A DNA stretch of 55,609 bases from assembly GCF_013036045.1 (NCBI RefSeq), contig NZ_WTPX01000012.1, positions 1 to 55,609 on the forward strand, written 5' to 3'. The notes under the pieces are model-generated. The model was not told the DNA's origin and searched no databases. It saw only the letters and a program-made list of their open reading frames with translations. The stretch's first letter is position 1, and the number at the start of each line of letters is the position of its first letter. Below, piece after piece: positions 11,077-20,574 of the stretch. A program made the translations under genes and the position numbers. The stretch comes from Alienimonas chondri. Lineage in GTDB: Bacteria; Planctomycetota; Planctomycetia; Planctomycetales; Planctomycetaceae.

Positions 11077-11460
11077 ATGCTAGTCGGAATCGCTGTCCCC
11101 CTGCGAGCCTTCCCCGTGCGTGCCGAACTCCTCCCGCCCATCGGTCCGGCTGTGCGGTTGAAACGCGACCTGACCGTCCTCGGTCGCAAGCGGGACGTCT
11201 GCGACGTGATTATCGAGCGAGAAAGCGTTTCCGCCCTGCACTGTCTGCTGGTCAAAACGGACGGGTTGCTGTTCGTCCGCGACCTCGGCAGCACCAACGG
11301 CACGACGGTCAACGGCCAGCGCATCACCCGCGGCGCCCTGCTGCCGGACGACGAACTTGGCGTGGGCGGGGTGAAGTTCCGCGTGAAGCTCGGCCCCGGC
11401 ACCGACTTCGGCGTCGGCGATGAGAGTTGCCAGACCGAGGCCGTGAACGCGATCTCCTGA
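11077..11460 (+). CDS. FHA-domain protein
   Basis: A single forkhead-associated domain fills most of the 127 residues: LTVLGRKRDVCDVIIERESV, then SALHCLLV and DLGSTNGTTVNGQRI. FHA domains bind phosphothreonine peptides, so this is a likely reader of Ser/Thr kinase signalling. An alternative GTG at 11116 would give 114 residues and begin nearer the domain. It lies 48 bases after the IscA-like gene and may be co-transcribed with it. Its stop codon is two bases from the stop of the opposing PQQ-propeller gene, with no terminator between them. Confidence 0.85.
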   Translation: MLVGIAVPLRAFPVRAELLPPIGPAVRLKRDLTVLGRKRDVCDVIIERESVSALHCLLVKTDGLLFVRDLGSTNGTTVNGQRITRGALLPDDELGVGGVKFRVKLGPGTDFGVGDESCQTEAVNAIS

Positions 11461-11462
11461 GA

Positions 11463-13193
11463 TCAGACTTCCGGCGCCTCGGGGTCGGCAGGGGCCGGGG
11501 GATCGCCCGCCGCGTTTTCATCGGCCAGCTGCACGCACACTGCTTCGGTCCCGTTGCGCCAATACAGGCGACCGCGCGAATAGGCCGCGTGGTTCCAGCA
11601 GACGCCTTCCAACAGCGTTTCTTCCGTCGCGTCGCTGTAGCGAACGATCTCCTCGAAGTCGTCCGGCGTCGCGGCGACCAACGCCAGATCGCCGTTCTCG
11701 CAGGTGACCAGCAGCATTGGCGGACCCTCCGCGGTTCCCAGCAGCAGGCACTGACCGAATCCGTAGCGGCCCTTCTTCCACATACGTTCGCCCGTCTCCA
11801 CGTCGATGCAACTCAGGATGCCTTCGTCGAGTCCGTAGACGAAGCCGTCGTGCAGGATCGCGTCATTGAATTTCAGCTTGAAGCGATTCGGCGTCCGCCA
11901 GACCTCGTCCGCGGTCCCCGTGCCGTCGTCTTCGCTCACCTCGTAGAGACCGGCGCCGGTGTTATAGCCGCTGGAGAGGAACACGCGGTCGCCGGAGACG
12001 ATCGGGACGGCCGCGTTCACCTGCGGCTGATTCGTCCAAGGCACGTCCCACAGGGTTTCACCCTCGGTGGAAAGTCCCCGGACGCCGTCCGCCTCGAAGG
12101 CGAGAATTTGCGGGACGCCGGCGATCGTCGCTTCGACGGGCGAGCTGTAGCTGCCCGGGCTGTCGCCGCTCGCCCAAAGGGTTTCGCCGGTGCTCAGGTC
12201 CAACCCCATCGCCGCGCTGTCTTCCCCGGCGGCGGCGCCGGGCAGCACGACGACGGCATCGCCGACCACCAGCGGACTGCACGCCAACCCCCAGGTGATG
12301 TTCCCCTCCTCGAACAGATCCCGCTTCCAACGGAGTTCGCCCGTCCGAGCGTCGAGGCAGGTCACGACGCCCGTGGCGCCCATGCTGTAAACCGCTCCGT
12401 CGTGAAATGTCGGCGTGCTGGCCGGGCCGTCGCCGCCGTTGGGGGCGATGCGGGAGAACCGCGTCCGTTCGCCGTGGCTCCACAGCGGAGCGCCGGTGTT
12501 CGCGTCGTAGCAGGCGATCGTTTCCTCTTCGCCGCGCTGCTCCATCGTGAAGCAGCGGTCGCCGACGATGCTGAAGCCGCCCCACCCCGGGCCGACGGGA
12601 TGTCGCCACACGGTCTCGGGGGGCTTGACGCTCCAGTCGGCGCCAATCGCGGCGTCGAGAACCTTGCCGTCCCGCTGCGGACCGAGCAGCCCCGGCCAAT
12701 CGTCCAGGCCGGCGACGACGGGCGGGGCGTCCGTCGTGTCCGCGACGGACGCGGACTCCGGATTCGCTGCGACGAAGGCGGCGATTCGCTCCTCCGCCGT
12801 CGGGGCGTATCGATATCGGAAGCCGCTGACCTGCATCGCCCCGTCCCATTGGGGGGGAAAGAGGAACAGGAGGCCCGCAGCGAGCGACGCCGCGGCGATC
12901 GTCACCGTCATGCGCGTCCCCCGCGACCAGCCGGAGTAGCCCCACAGCCAACAGACGGCCGCCAACGCCGCCGCGGAGACCGCCCCGAGCATCACCATGC
13001 TGTTCACCGTAGCATCGCGGTCGGTGAGGAGGTCGGCCAACATCCACGCGGCCAGCGGAGCGATCAGGCCGAACCCGATCGCCCAGAGGCCGATGGTCCA
13101 GCCGAGACCGCGGGAGCGGCTCGGCGGGGACGAAGCTGCCGGCGCGTCGGTCGCCGCTGCGTCACGCGGCGGAGAAATGGAATCGTCGGTCAC
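11463..13193 (-). CDS. Membrane-anchored PQQ-type beta-propeller protein
   Basis: A 576-residue protein. The N-terminal ~115 residues contain three to four transmembrane helices (GLWAIGFGLIAPLAAWML, then two more hydrophobic blocks). The rest is a repeated beta-propeller with PQQ-like blades, such as YDANTGAPLWSHGE, LDARTGELRWKRDL, LDLSTGETLWASG and IDVETGERMWKKG. The WPGLLGPQRDG entry motif is typical of large planctomycetal PQQ-repeat families. No dehydrogenase signature is visible, so a protein-binding or sugar-binding periplasmic role is more likely than enzymatic oxidation. It follows a lipoprotein gene by 78 bases in the same direction. Confidence 0.8.
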   Translation of the reverse strand: MTDDSISPPRDAAATDAPAASSPPSRSRGLGWTIGLWAIGFGLIAPLAAWMLADLLTDRDATVNSMVMLGAVSAAALAAVCWLWGYSGWSRGTRMTVTIAAASLAAGLLFLFPPQWDGAMQVSGFRYRYAPTAEERIAAFVAANPESASVADTTDAPPVVAGLDDWPGLLGPQRDGKVLDAAIGADWSVKPPETVWRHPVGPGWGGFSIVGDRCFTMEQRGEEETIACYDANTGAPLWSHGERTRFSRIAPNGGDGPASTPTFHDGAVYSMGATGVVTCLDARTGELRWKRDLFEEGNITWGLACSPLVVGDAVVVLPGAAAGEDSAAMGLDLSTGETLWASGDSPGSYSSPVEATIAGVPQILAFEADGVRGLSTEGETLWDVPWTNQPQVNAAVPIVSGDRVFLSSGYNTGAGLYEVSEDDGTGTADEVWRTPNRFKLKFNDAILHDGFVYGLDEGILSCIDVETGERMWKKGRYGFGQCLLLGTAEGPPMLLVTCENGDLALVAATPDDFEEIVRYSDATEETLLEGVCWNHAAYSRGRLYWRNGTEAVCVQLADENAAGDPPAPADPEAPEV

Positions 13194-13271
13194 GGCGGCC
13201 GTTCGGAGGGAGGGAACGGGCGAGTGTCCGACGCAACCCGCAGACCGGCAAGGGCCGCGGCGCCCCGAAAC

Positions 13272-14072
13272 TCAGCGACCGAGCGGCTTCGAGACGATCG
13301 CGGCGCCGTCCCAGCGCAGCAGCGCGTCGTCGCGCTCCGCTTTCGGCTCATGGAAAGGAATTGCGGAGCGTTCCCGATCGCTCAGCAAGCGGTCCAGCGC
13401 CGTGCGATCGAACCCGTCCGGCAGCACGGCGGCGAGGTCATTTCCGCGGTGGAGAGCCAATCTGCGATTCTCCGGCGAACTGCCCAGAATCGCATCGAGC
13501 AGCGCGGCCCGCGGGATCCACGCCGCCCGCCGCCGGATGGCGGCCGTATCGGCCTCCGACAGTTGGTGAAACACACGATGATCTGCTTCGAGGCGGACGA
13601 GCTGACGCTGAGCTTCATCCTGCAATCGTCGCAGTTCACGTTCGTCAAGCAGGTCGTTCGCCGTGGCGGCGAAGCCCAGGGCGGCGCCGACGGACGCGAA
13701 CCGTTCCGCGGACCAGCCCAACTCCTCCAGCAGTCGCGGGCCGTCGGGCCGCGCGGCGACCGTCTCGGCGAGGGACGATCCGCGGAGGCCCTCTTCGATC
13801 GCCCGACGCTCGTTCGCGGTCAGCACGGACACCGTGCGGGTCGACTCCGAGGGCCAGTCCGAGAGCGTCGGCCGGGCCTCGGCAAGCACTTCCAACTCTT
13901 CCTCCGAGAGCATGGAGGCCAGCCACAGAAATTCATCGACGTCGCGCTCGCGGAGCGGCGTGGTCGACTCGGCGGCCACCGAAAGAATCCGCGGCGGCGG
14001 CTTCTCCTGACAGCCGGCGCCGAACAGCGCGACGAGACAGAGCGGGGCGGCGGCGGCGAGTCCGTGCTTCAC
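13272..14072 (-). CDS. Putative lipoprotein, unknown
   Basis: A 266-residue protein beginning with a signal peptide that ends in a lipobox-like ALFGAGC, so probably lipid-modified at Cys21. The rest is Glu/Arg/Leu-rich and mainly helical, with a likely amphipathic or coiled stretch at about 130-165. No Cys remain in the mature part and I do not recognise a family. It stands upstream of, and co-oriented with, the PQQ-propeller gene. Confidence 0.65.
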   Translation of the reverse strand: MKHGLAAAAPLCLVALFGAGCQEKPPPRILSVAAESTTPLRERDVDEFLWLASMLSEEELEVLAEARPTLSDWPSESTRTVSVLTANERRAIEEGLRGSSLAETVAARPDGPRLLEELGWSAERFASVGAALGFAATANDLLDERELRRLQDEAQRQLVRLEADHRVFHQLSEADTAAIRRRAAWIPRAALLDAILGSSPENRRLALHRGNDLAAVLPDGFDRTALDRLLSDRERSAIPFHEPKAERDDALLRWDGAAIVSKPLGR

Positions 14073-14131
14073 CCTCTTAGAGTCGTCCTCCCGACGGTCG
14101 AACGACAGAAGCGCCGCCCGCGCATGAAAAA

Positions 14132-14161
14132 ACCGCCCCGCCGGAACGCCGGCGGGGCGGT
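14132..14161 (-). terminator. Intrinsic terminator of the metalloprotease gene
   Basis: A perfect 13-bp GC stem (ACCGCCCCGCCGG and its complement) with a 4-base loop, followed in the leftward direction by six Ts. It lies about 26 bases after the metalloprotease stop. This is the most canonical terminator in the window. Confidence 0.9.
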
Positions 14162-14187
14162 CGGTTCGTTCCTATCGAACGGTCGAA

Positions 14188-17100
14188 TCAGCGACCGTTC
14201 GGGGACTCCTGTCCGAACCGGATGATGGTGCCGCCGCTGCTGCCGCCGATGTCATTCGCGTTGTAGATGTACTGCGCGTCGATGGCCTTGCGGATCATCG
14301 ATTCGGCTTCCATCAGGTGGGCCTTGGTGTAGGCGTCCGCCGGTTCGCCGTGATCCTTCAGGAAAGAGCCGAGTTGATCGGCCAGTTCCTTCAACTGCAT
14401 CGTGGCCAGGTTAGAGATCGGCTTGAAGGCCGCTCCGTTGCCGGAGCCGGGCATACTGAGGTCGATCAGACGGGAGAGGTGCTCCCGCTGCAGGTTGCGA
14501 CGCAGGCTGCTGATCATCGGCTTCCGCGGGTTGAAATCGCCCTCGGGCACCTCGTTCAGTTCCGTCCAGACCGAGGAACGCACGGTCTCGAGCAGTTCCG
14601 GCAGCGTGAAGGCGTCCTCGCCGGCGGGCACCTGAACCTCGTTGTCGTACACGCGACGCAGCACGGTCGGGTTCAACAACATCGTCATCACGGACGCCTG
14701 CATCCCCTCGACGCGGTCGTGGACCGGGAAGGCGCTGTCGCCCATGGCGCTCCGCCAACCGGTGCCGTCCAACCACTTCGCCGTGGTGAGGTGGGAGAGC
14801 AGTTCCGGCGTTAGGCCGTACGCGTCGTCGCGGAAGCTGTTCTCGATCACGAACTCCAGGGCCTCACGTTGATCCTTGGCGTCGACGACTTTCAGCGGCG
14901 GAGTGTCCGGCGACTGACCCTTGACGTCGCGACGGACGAACACGCCGCCGAGCCAGTTCGACATCATGCCCAGCTGCCGCATCTGCATCGACAGCGTCAG
15001 CTCGTAACCCTCGCGGGCCTTGAACCAGCCGTCGCCCTCCTTGACGAACGCTTCGAGGAGCTTCTCGCGGCGATCCTGAATCAGCTCCATCTGGTCCTTG
15101 GCGTAGGTCAACGGGTCGGACCCGAAGTCATACCGCCGAGCGAACGGGTCGGGGCCGGACGTGTCTTCGTCGGTCCCGAAGGCGAGCTCCGGTTCGGTGC
15201 TGCGCTTCAGCAGTTCGGGTAGCTCTTTGGCGTCCGCCACGTAGCCGTACTCGATCGCCCACATGTCGTAGGGACCGATGCCGTCCATCGCGTATTCGCC
15301 CTGCTTCTCGCCCGCCTGGAAGCGGATGTTGATCGGCGTGTAGTCCATCACGCTGGTCGCGATCAGGCCGGTGCCGCCGTTGATCTCGGAGTAAGACGAG
15401 ACCGAGGTGCCCTTGAAGTTGTGCCGCAGGCCCAGCGTGTGGCCGACCTCGTGCGCCACCAGGTGCGCCAGTTGCGGGCCGATGAAGCTCTCCGGCATGC
15501 CGTCGAGCATCTGGCCCTCGTCCTCTTCGTCGTCCTTGTCCGCATCCTCATCGTCGGACTCGGCCTCCTCATCGTCCTGCTCCTCGCCGTCCTCGGCGGG
15601 GTCGTCGTCCTTCTTCTCGTCGGACGATTCGCCGTCGGCAGCGGCCTTCTTCGCCTCAGCTTCCGCTTTCTCCTTCGCGGCCTTTTCTTCAGCGGCCTTC
15701 TTCTCCGCCTCCTTGTCGTCGAACGCACGAACGGCCAGTTCCATCCGCAGCGCGGCGAGTTCGGCGCCCTTCTCGTTCGCGGCGAGGCAGAAGCCGTTCT
15801 TCTGCACGCCGGTGCCGATCAGGCCGTCAAACTGGTCGTCGCCCATCATCCGCGTGTCCACGCGGCCGGCGGCGTGTCCGGCCAGTGGGCCGTACGCCTC
15901 GCGAGCGATCGTCGCCGCGACCGACGCCCGGTCGCCGGGCTCGGCGAACCGCACGCGGGGATCCCAATCGGGGTGTTCCGCCAGCCATGCCAGCGTTTCC
16001 GGTCCCATCCCCTGCATCGCGACCTGGGGCATCACCTTGTCGAACTGCATCCGGAAGTGACGGATCCAACCGTCAGTAAGGATGATGTCCGCATCAAGGA
16101 TCTCGCCGGTCTCCGGATTGATCCGGGACGGGCCGATCGCGGTGCCGATGTCGTTATTCAGCCAGCGGACGAAGTTGTAACGCACGTCCTCCGGGTCCTT
16201 ATCCATATGACGGCCGGTGCCGGCGTCCTGGTATTCAACCTGGATGGCGTCCTCGATGCCGATTTTCTCGAAGGCGGCGTTCCAGGCGAGGATGCCTTCC
16301 TTCACCCAGCGCCGGTAGCGCACCGGGGTGGTGTGCTCGATGTAGAAGACGATCGGTTCCTTCGGCGGGCTGAGTTTCAGCTTGGAATCTGCCTTCTCCA
16401 GGTGCCAGCGGGTGATGTAGCGGATGCGGGTTTCGTCATCCTGATACTTGCCGAAGTCGCTGTAGGCCGTCGTGAAATAGCCGACCCGCTGATCCGCCGG
16501 GCGCGGTTTGAAGCCGTCGCTGGGCTTCAGAACGCTGAAGCTGTAGTGCAGCGTCTTCAGTTGGCCGCCGGCGCCGGGGATCTCGTAGGCGATCTCGACG
16601 TTTTCGGCGAAGGACTTCGCTTGCTCGATGCTGAAGACCCGGGGGGTGCTCCGGCTGATCGACATCCCCTGGAAGAACTGGCTCGCTTTGCCGACGCACA
16701 GGGCGTCCATATCGATGACCGGCCCGCCGCCGGGGCCAATCGTGACGATCGGGATCTCCATCAGCACGCGGTCCGTGAAGAGCCGCTCGACGGAGGCTTT
16801 GGCCTCTTTCTCCTTCGTACGGACGTCGACGTTCGGGGCGATGACCGCCAGAACTTTGTCGTACCGCTTAAATTTGATGTACAGCTCGCCCGCCTGGAGC
16901 CCGGCGAACTCCTCGCCGCTGGCGACGGTCAGGGCGACGAAATACGGCTGCGAAGCGAACCCGCTGGGCAGCTCGGCGAACATCTGTCCGTCTTTGGACC
17001 GCGTGTAGAGCGTCCAAAGCGGCTTTTCGGAAGAGCCGTCGGCCTTTGTGGGGCTGGCGACTTTGTCGAACCCTTCGAGCACCTTAGCGTGCGGCGGGAA

Positions 17101-17202
17101 CTCCGGCGGATCCTCCGCCAATGCGATTCCGGCCGTTTGGGCCGAGAGCAGCGTGAGCGTCGCCAACGCTAAAGGCAGGGCGGTTCGAGATCGACGTCGC
17201 AT
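14188..17202 (-). CDS. Exported zinc metalloprotease (DUF5117/DUF4953 type)
   Basis: A large secreted gluzincin/metzincin-like protease. The ATG at 17202 opens a signal peptide (MRRRSRTALPLALATLTLL), giving 1004 residues; in-frame starts at 17271 and 17301 only lengthen the leader. The zinc site HEVGHTLGLRHNFKGT (HExxHxxGxxH) lies at about residue 580. The flanking order of an N-terminal beta domain, then WNAAFEKIGI, then the catalytic region matches the DUF5117-DUF4953 architecture. Unusually, about 70 residues just before the catalytic helix (DNA 15510-15725) are low-complexity: Lys/Glu/Ala repeats, then an Asp/Glu-rich run. An intrinsic terminator follows the gene. Substrate unknown. Confidence 0.85.
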   Translation of the reverse strand: MRRRSRTALPLALATLTLLSAQTAGIALAEDPPEFPPHAKVLEGFDKVASPTKADGSSEKPLWTLYTRSKDGQMFAELPSGFASQPYFVALTVASGEEFAGLQAGELYIKFKRYDKVLAVIAPNVDVRTKEKEAKASVERLFTDRVLMEIPIVTIGPGGGPVIDMDALCVGKASQFFQGMSISRSTPRVFSIEQAKSFAENVEIAYEIPGAGGQLKTLHYSFSVLKPSDGFKPRPADQRVGYFTTAYSDFGKYQDDETRIRYITRWHLEKADSKLKLSPPKEPIVFYIEHTTPVRYRRWVKEGILAWNAAFEKIGIEDAIQVEYQDAGTGRHMDKDPEDVRYNFVRWLNNDIGTAIGPSRINPETGEILDADIILTDGWIRHFRMQFDKVMPQVAMQGMGPETLAWLAEHPDWDPRVRFAEPGDRASVAATIAREAYGPLAGHAAGRVDTRMMGDDQFDGLIGTGVQKNGFCLAANEKGAELAALRMELAVRAFDDKEAEKKAAEEKAAKEKAEAEAKKAAADGESSDEKKDDDPAEDGEEQDDEEAESDDEDADKDDEEDEGQMLDGMPESFIGPQLAHLVAHEVGHTLGLRHNFKGTSVSSYSEINGGTGLIATSVMDYTPINIRFQAGEKQGEYAMDGIGPYDMWAIEYGYVADAKELPELLKRSTEPELAFGTDEDTSGPDPFARRYDFGSDPLTYAKDQMELIQDRREKLLEAFVKEGDGWFKAREGYELTLSMQMRQLGMMSNWLGGVFVRRDVKGQSPDTPPLKVVDAKDQREALEFVIENSFRDDAYGLTPELLSHLTTAKWLDGTGWRSAMGDSAFPVHDRVEGMQASVMTMLLNPTVLRRVYDNEVQVPAGEDAFTLPELLETVRSSVWTELNEVPEGDFNPRKPMISSLRRNLQREHLSRLIDLSMPGSGNGAAFKPISNLATMQLKELADQLGSFLKDHGEPADAYTKAHLMEAESMIRKAIDAQYIYNANDIGGSSGGTIIRFGQESPNGR

Positions 17203-17536
17203 CGGGCGGGAAATCCGGGGGCGGTGAAGTGGGGCCGGGATGTGCGAGTCGTACGAGCAAGCAGAAGGCATGGTTTCGCCAACTCGTCGCAACGCCGACA
17301 ATCTTCACTCATTCTTCCCGACTGCACCGGATGGGCAAGTCCCCGCGCCGTCGACTGGGGGAATTGAAGGTGCCGAGACTCCCGCGTTTCGTCGCAGACC
17401 GAATGCTGCAGACGGCGCCTCGCGTGTCAGCCATAAGTCGCGGTCGCGAGAACGGGCGGAGCCGCGAGGTGCGGCAGTCGCCATTTCCATGACCGACGGG
17501 AACCCCCATGCTCGCACGGCGACTCGGACCGGCGGC
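17203..17536. other. Intergenic region upstream of metalloprotease
   Basis: About 330 bases between the PP2C stop and the metalloprotease start. No tRNA, hairpin or recognisable promoter stood out. Short open frames here lack start context and family resemblance. Confidence 0.5.
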
Positions 17537-18301
17537 TCAGATCACGTCGACGATCATGCAGGTGATGTTGTCCTTCGAGCCGCCCTCCTGAGCTGCTTTG
17601 ACGACTACTTCCGCAATTGCCTGCGGGTCGTCCCCGGCGGCCAGCAGGTCACGGAGCGGGTCGTCGTCCAGTCCGTCCGTCACGCCGTCGCTGCACAGCA
17701 GGAACCGGTCGCCGCGTTTTGATTCGAACGACTTGACGCAGGCGCCCTGCCCGCCCTCTTTGCTACCGAGGTAGCGATACAGCACGTTTTTGTAACGGTG
17801 CGTCGCCGCTTCCTCCGGCTTGATCGTGCCTGCTTCGACCAGCGCCTGCACGAGGCTGTGATCCGTCGTGAGTTGCTTCAGTCGTCCGTCGCGCAGCCGA
17901 TAGACGCGGCTGTCGCCCACTCCCCCGATGTGCAGCAGCCCGCCGGCCGCGACCAAGAACACCACCGTGGTGCCCATCTGATTCTGTTCCGGGTCCAGCG
18001 CTCCGGCGGCCATGATCTCCGCGTTGGCTTCCGCCACCGCTTTGTCCAGCAGCATCGAAACCGTGTCTTTCCCGCTCCGCTTAAAGTCGAGTTCCGCGTT
18101 CAACGCTTCGGGGATCATCTCGACCGCCATGGCGCTGGCCTTTTCGCCCGCGGCTTGACCGCCCATCCCGTCGGCGACGATGAAGAACCGGCCATCCGGA
18201 TCGACGAACGCGCTGTCCTCGTTGTTCTTACGAAAATTCCCGGTGATGCTCACGAGGCCGTACCGCAGCTTGATCGGCTTTCGTGACGCGGAGCGGCCCA
18301 T
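17537..18301 (-). CDS. PP2C-type serine/threonine phosphatase
   Basis: A metal-dependent phosphatase, probably the partner of bacterial Ser/Thr kinases. From the ATG at 18301 (254 residues) it shows the PP2C motifs in order: NNEDSAFV, VADGMGGQAAGE, GDSRVYRL, CSDGVTDGLDDD and KDNITCMIV. The metal-binding Asp residues of the DG, DGMGG and DN motifs are all present. A further 28 in-frame residues up to 18385 resemble no PP2C N-terminus. It is a single catalytic domain with no membrane segment. The neighbouring genes are unrelated in function. Confidence 0.93.
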   Translation of the reverse strand: MGRSASRKPIKLRYGLVSITGNFRKNNEDSAFVDPDGRFFIVADGMGGQAAGEKASAMAVEMIPEALNAELDFKRSGKDTVSMLLDKAVAEANAEIMAAGALDPEQNQMGTTVVFLVAAGGLLHIGGVGDSRVYRLRDGRLKQLTTDHSLVQALVEAGTIKPEEAATHRYKNVLYRYLGSKEGGQGACVKSFESKRGDRFLLCSDGVTDGLDDDPLRDLLAAGDDPQAIAEVVVKAAQEGGSKDNITCMIVDVI

Positions 18302-18429
18302 GAAAAGCACGGCGGCGAGGGTGTGGAGCCGGAACGGTGCGAAAACGTGACTCCCCAATCTACCGCACGACGGCCCCCGAGACACATGTGCCGCCCGTCG
18401 CGACTGATTCGGGGGCTCGAAACGGCCGT

Positions 18430-19197
18430 TTATGGCGCGGCCACGGGATCGACCGGCGGCAGGACCGTCTGGAGAAAATCTCTGGTCCCGACCGTCGTCG
18501 CCGACAGAAACAACTCTCCTCGCTCAAAGCCTGCCGACGAGCCGTGATACAGGCTGGCGCCTTCGAGGATATCCCACACCCGTTTTTTCTCGGGTGGGAA
18601 CTGGGAGGCGTAGCACTTCACCGCCGCGAGCTTCTTGTCGTACGTCGAACTGATGTCCGCCACGAACGACCCGCCGTTCGGAGGGAGCGCGGACGTGCTG
18701 AAGCCGAGCGGATACCAGACCTGCTTGTCGATCCGATGAACGGGCAGCGGACCCAGTTCCGGGTCGGTGAAATGCTCGTCCCACTTGCACAGTCGACTGT
18801 AAAAGACGGCGGCGTCGGTGATCTGAGTCGCCTGCCAATGGTCCGGGGAGGCCATCGGCGTCTTCGCGGCGATCCCCAGCACCACCTTCGGGCGATACTT
18901 GCGGAAGATCTTCGCCAGCTCGCAGCGGGCCTCAAACGAATCGAACAGCCGACGGTTCGGCAGGTCGAGCGTGTGGCGATAGTGCAGACCCAACGCCTCG
19001 GCGGCGGCCTTCGCCTCCGCCATACGCTCCTCCGGTCCGCTGCTGCAGGGGGTCGGTTCACCGTCGGTCAGATCGACGAGACCCACGCGGTATCCCTGCT
19101 CCACGAGCCGGGCCAGCGTGCCCCCGCAGCCGATCTCCACATCGTCCGGATGGGCGCCGACGGCGATGACGTCCAAGGGGGCGGGCAGATCGACCAT
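18430..19197 (-). CDS. PIG-L/LmbE deacetylase, BshB1-like
   Basis: A zinc-dependent de-N-acetylase. The [15 protein letters not shown] motif holds the His/Asp metal ligands, and a later SPDHWQA supplies the third ligand region. The overall layout is close to BshB1, the GlcNAc-malate deacetylase of bacillithiol synthesis. The ATG at 19197 gives 255 residues; an ATG at 19236 adds a basic leader. No bshA or bshC lies nearby, so the substrate is not settled. It is 86 bases downstream of the TIM-barrel isomerase gene on the same strand. Confidence 0.85.
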   Translation of the reverse strand: MVDLPAPLDVIAVGAHPDDVEIGCGGTLARLVEQGYRVGLVDLTDGEPTPCSSGPEERMAEAKAAAEALGLHYRHTLDLPNRRLFDSFEARCELAKIFRKYRPKVVLGIAAKTPMASPDHWQATQITDAAVFYSRLCKWDEHFTDPELGPLPVHRIDKQVWYPLGFSTSALPPNGGSFVADISSTYDKKLAAVKCYASQFPPEKKRVWDILEGASLYHGSSAGFERGELFLSATTVGTRDFLQTVLPPVDPVAAP

Positions 19198-19283
19198 CAA
19201 GCGTTCGGGCAGCGTACGGCGGCGGGCGACGGGCACCCTACCGATGCGGCGGGCGGCGCGTCACCCGAGCTGCGTCGAACTGC

Positions 19284-20153
19284 TCAAACGGCGGCGTCGG
19301 CGCCGTCGTGCAAGTCGGCGAACCAACGGCTGGTGCGACGCAGGCTCGCCGCGTGGTCCTGGCGTTCCCACGCCGATCGGTTCCACACGTCGAGTTCGTA
19401 GTCGCCGCCATAGCCGCACTCGCCCAGCCGGCGGATCAACGTGGCCAGCGGCAGCGAGCCGTGCCCCGGCAATTGCCCTGGCCCCCGCCGTTCGCCCCGC
19501 GCCCCGCTGACCCGGCAGTCGGAGAGTTTGACCACCTTGACCGCATCGGCGAATTCGTGGACCCGATTGACCAGCGAGTGGTCGGTGGCCATCAGCAGCG
19601 TCGGAAACGCCATCCCGACGTTCGGTCGATCGACGCGTTCCAGCAGCGTCAGGGTGTCCGAGACGGACCGAACCACGCTGTTCCGCGACAGGTGCCCCGG
19701 CAGCGGCTGCACCGCGATCGAGACGTCGAACTCCGCGGCGTAGGCGGCCAGCTTTTGCAGCGTGCCCGGGATCAGGTTCTTGGCGGCATGCCGTTCCGTG
19801 AAGCAGCCGTTCCCGCCGGTGGCGACGCAAACGCATTTGGCGCCGACCTCGGCGGCCAGCTTGATCGCTTCGAGGGCTTCGAAGCACGCCTGACGACGGT
19901 CGAACTCGTCTCCCTGCGTGAAGCCGCCGACCCAGGACAAGCTGCTGACCGCCACGCCGGACCGTCGCACTTCCCTCGCCACCTGACGCCGCGACCGGGA
20001 GCGGAACTTCCCGTTCCAGAGAGCCAGCGCATCGAGTCGGCAGTTCTCGATCGCGGCGAGATCGTCCGACATGCTCCAGCGACGGGTCGTCGGCTGTCCC
20101 AACGCGAGGCGGGGTCGGGCCGACTGTGTCTTCGCCTCCTCCGGCACGAGCAT
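19284..20153 (-). CDS. Sugar phosphate isomerase/epimerase-like TIM barrel
   Basis: A xylose-isomerase-like TIM barrel (AP endonuclease 2 family) that probably isomerises or epimerises a sugar or inositol derivative. The chosen ATG at 20153 gives 289 residues, a normal length. Recognisable barrel strands include VAVSSLSWVGGFT, AKCVCVATGGNG, VSIAVQPLPG, NVGMAFPTLLMA and GDYELDVW. The Glu/Asp/His metal ligands expected of the family are only partly obvious. The frame stays open to 20396, but that leader is Pro/Arg-rich and unlike the family. Substrate unknown. Confidence 0.75.
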   Translation of the reverse strand: MLVPEEAKTQSARPRLALGQPTTRRWSMSDDLAAIENCRLDALALWNGKFRSRSRRQVAREVRRSGVAVSSLSWVGGFTQGDEFDRRQACFEALEAIKLAAEVGAKCVCVATGGNGCFTERHAAKNLIPGTLQKLAAYAAEFDVSIAVQPLPGHLSRNSVVRSVSDTLTLLERVDRPNVGMAFPTLLMATDHSLVNRVHEFADAVKVVKLSDCRVSGARGERRGPGQLPGHGSLPLATLIRRLGECGYGGDYELDVWNRSAWERQDHAASLRRTSRWFADLHDGADAAV

Positions 20154-20574
20154 CAGACCCGACAACCGGGCATCCCGCGGAGGACGCTCCGCCGTTGGCT
20201 TGGACGCGATCTTGGACGCGGAAGCGTGCGGCACGGAGCGCTCGACGGCAGGGTCGCGGGATGGGATTGGGGGAGAGCTCCCCGGCGAGGCAGGAGGATT
20301 ACCGATCCACGTGCCGGCAAGACAGTCCATCCGGGCGCGATTTTCCGGATCGCGCCGGCGGGAGGGGCCGTAGCGATCAGCGTGCCGACGCCCCAAGTCG
20401 AAACAGCACGGGAAGATCCGTCAAAACGAACGACGACCCCCCGGATTCCCCCCGTGAACGCACGGATAGCGGGTGAACTGTCGCGGGTTTGCACCGGCTC
20501 GTTGCGCGGTCGGTGCACTCGGGGGACGCAGGTGTCGTCGGCATTCTCCGCCGACGACCGGAGCATGAATCAGT
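20154..20574. other. Intergenic region sufT-isomerase
   Basis: About 420 bases. It holds a hairpin directly after sufT (20534-20558) and otherwise no gene or tRNA that I can support. The promoter of the isomerase should lie here but is not evident. Confidence 0.5.
20534..20558 (-). terminator. Hairpin after sufT
   Basis: A 9-bp perfect stem (GTCGTCGGC / GCCGACGAC) with a 7-base loop, 16 bases after the sufT stop. It lacks a T-run, so it may be a weak terminator or an mRNA 3' stabiliser for the suf transcript. Confidence 0.6.

Noticed and set aside
12058-13047. Arg-rich long open frames overlapping the PQQ-propeller gene
   Set aside because: Very high Arg/Gly content in an alternative frame of a clear gene; no start context.
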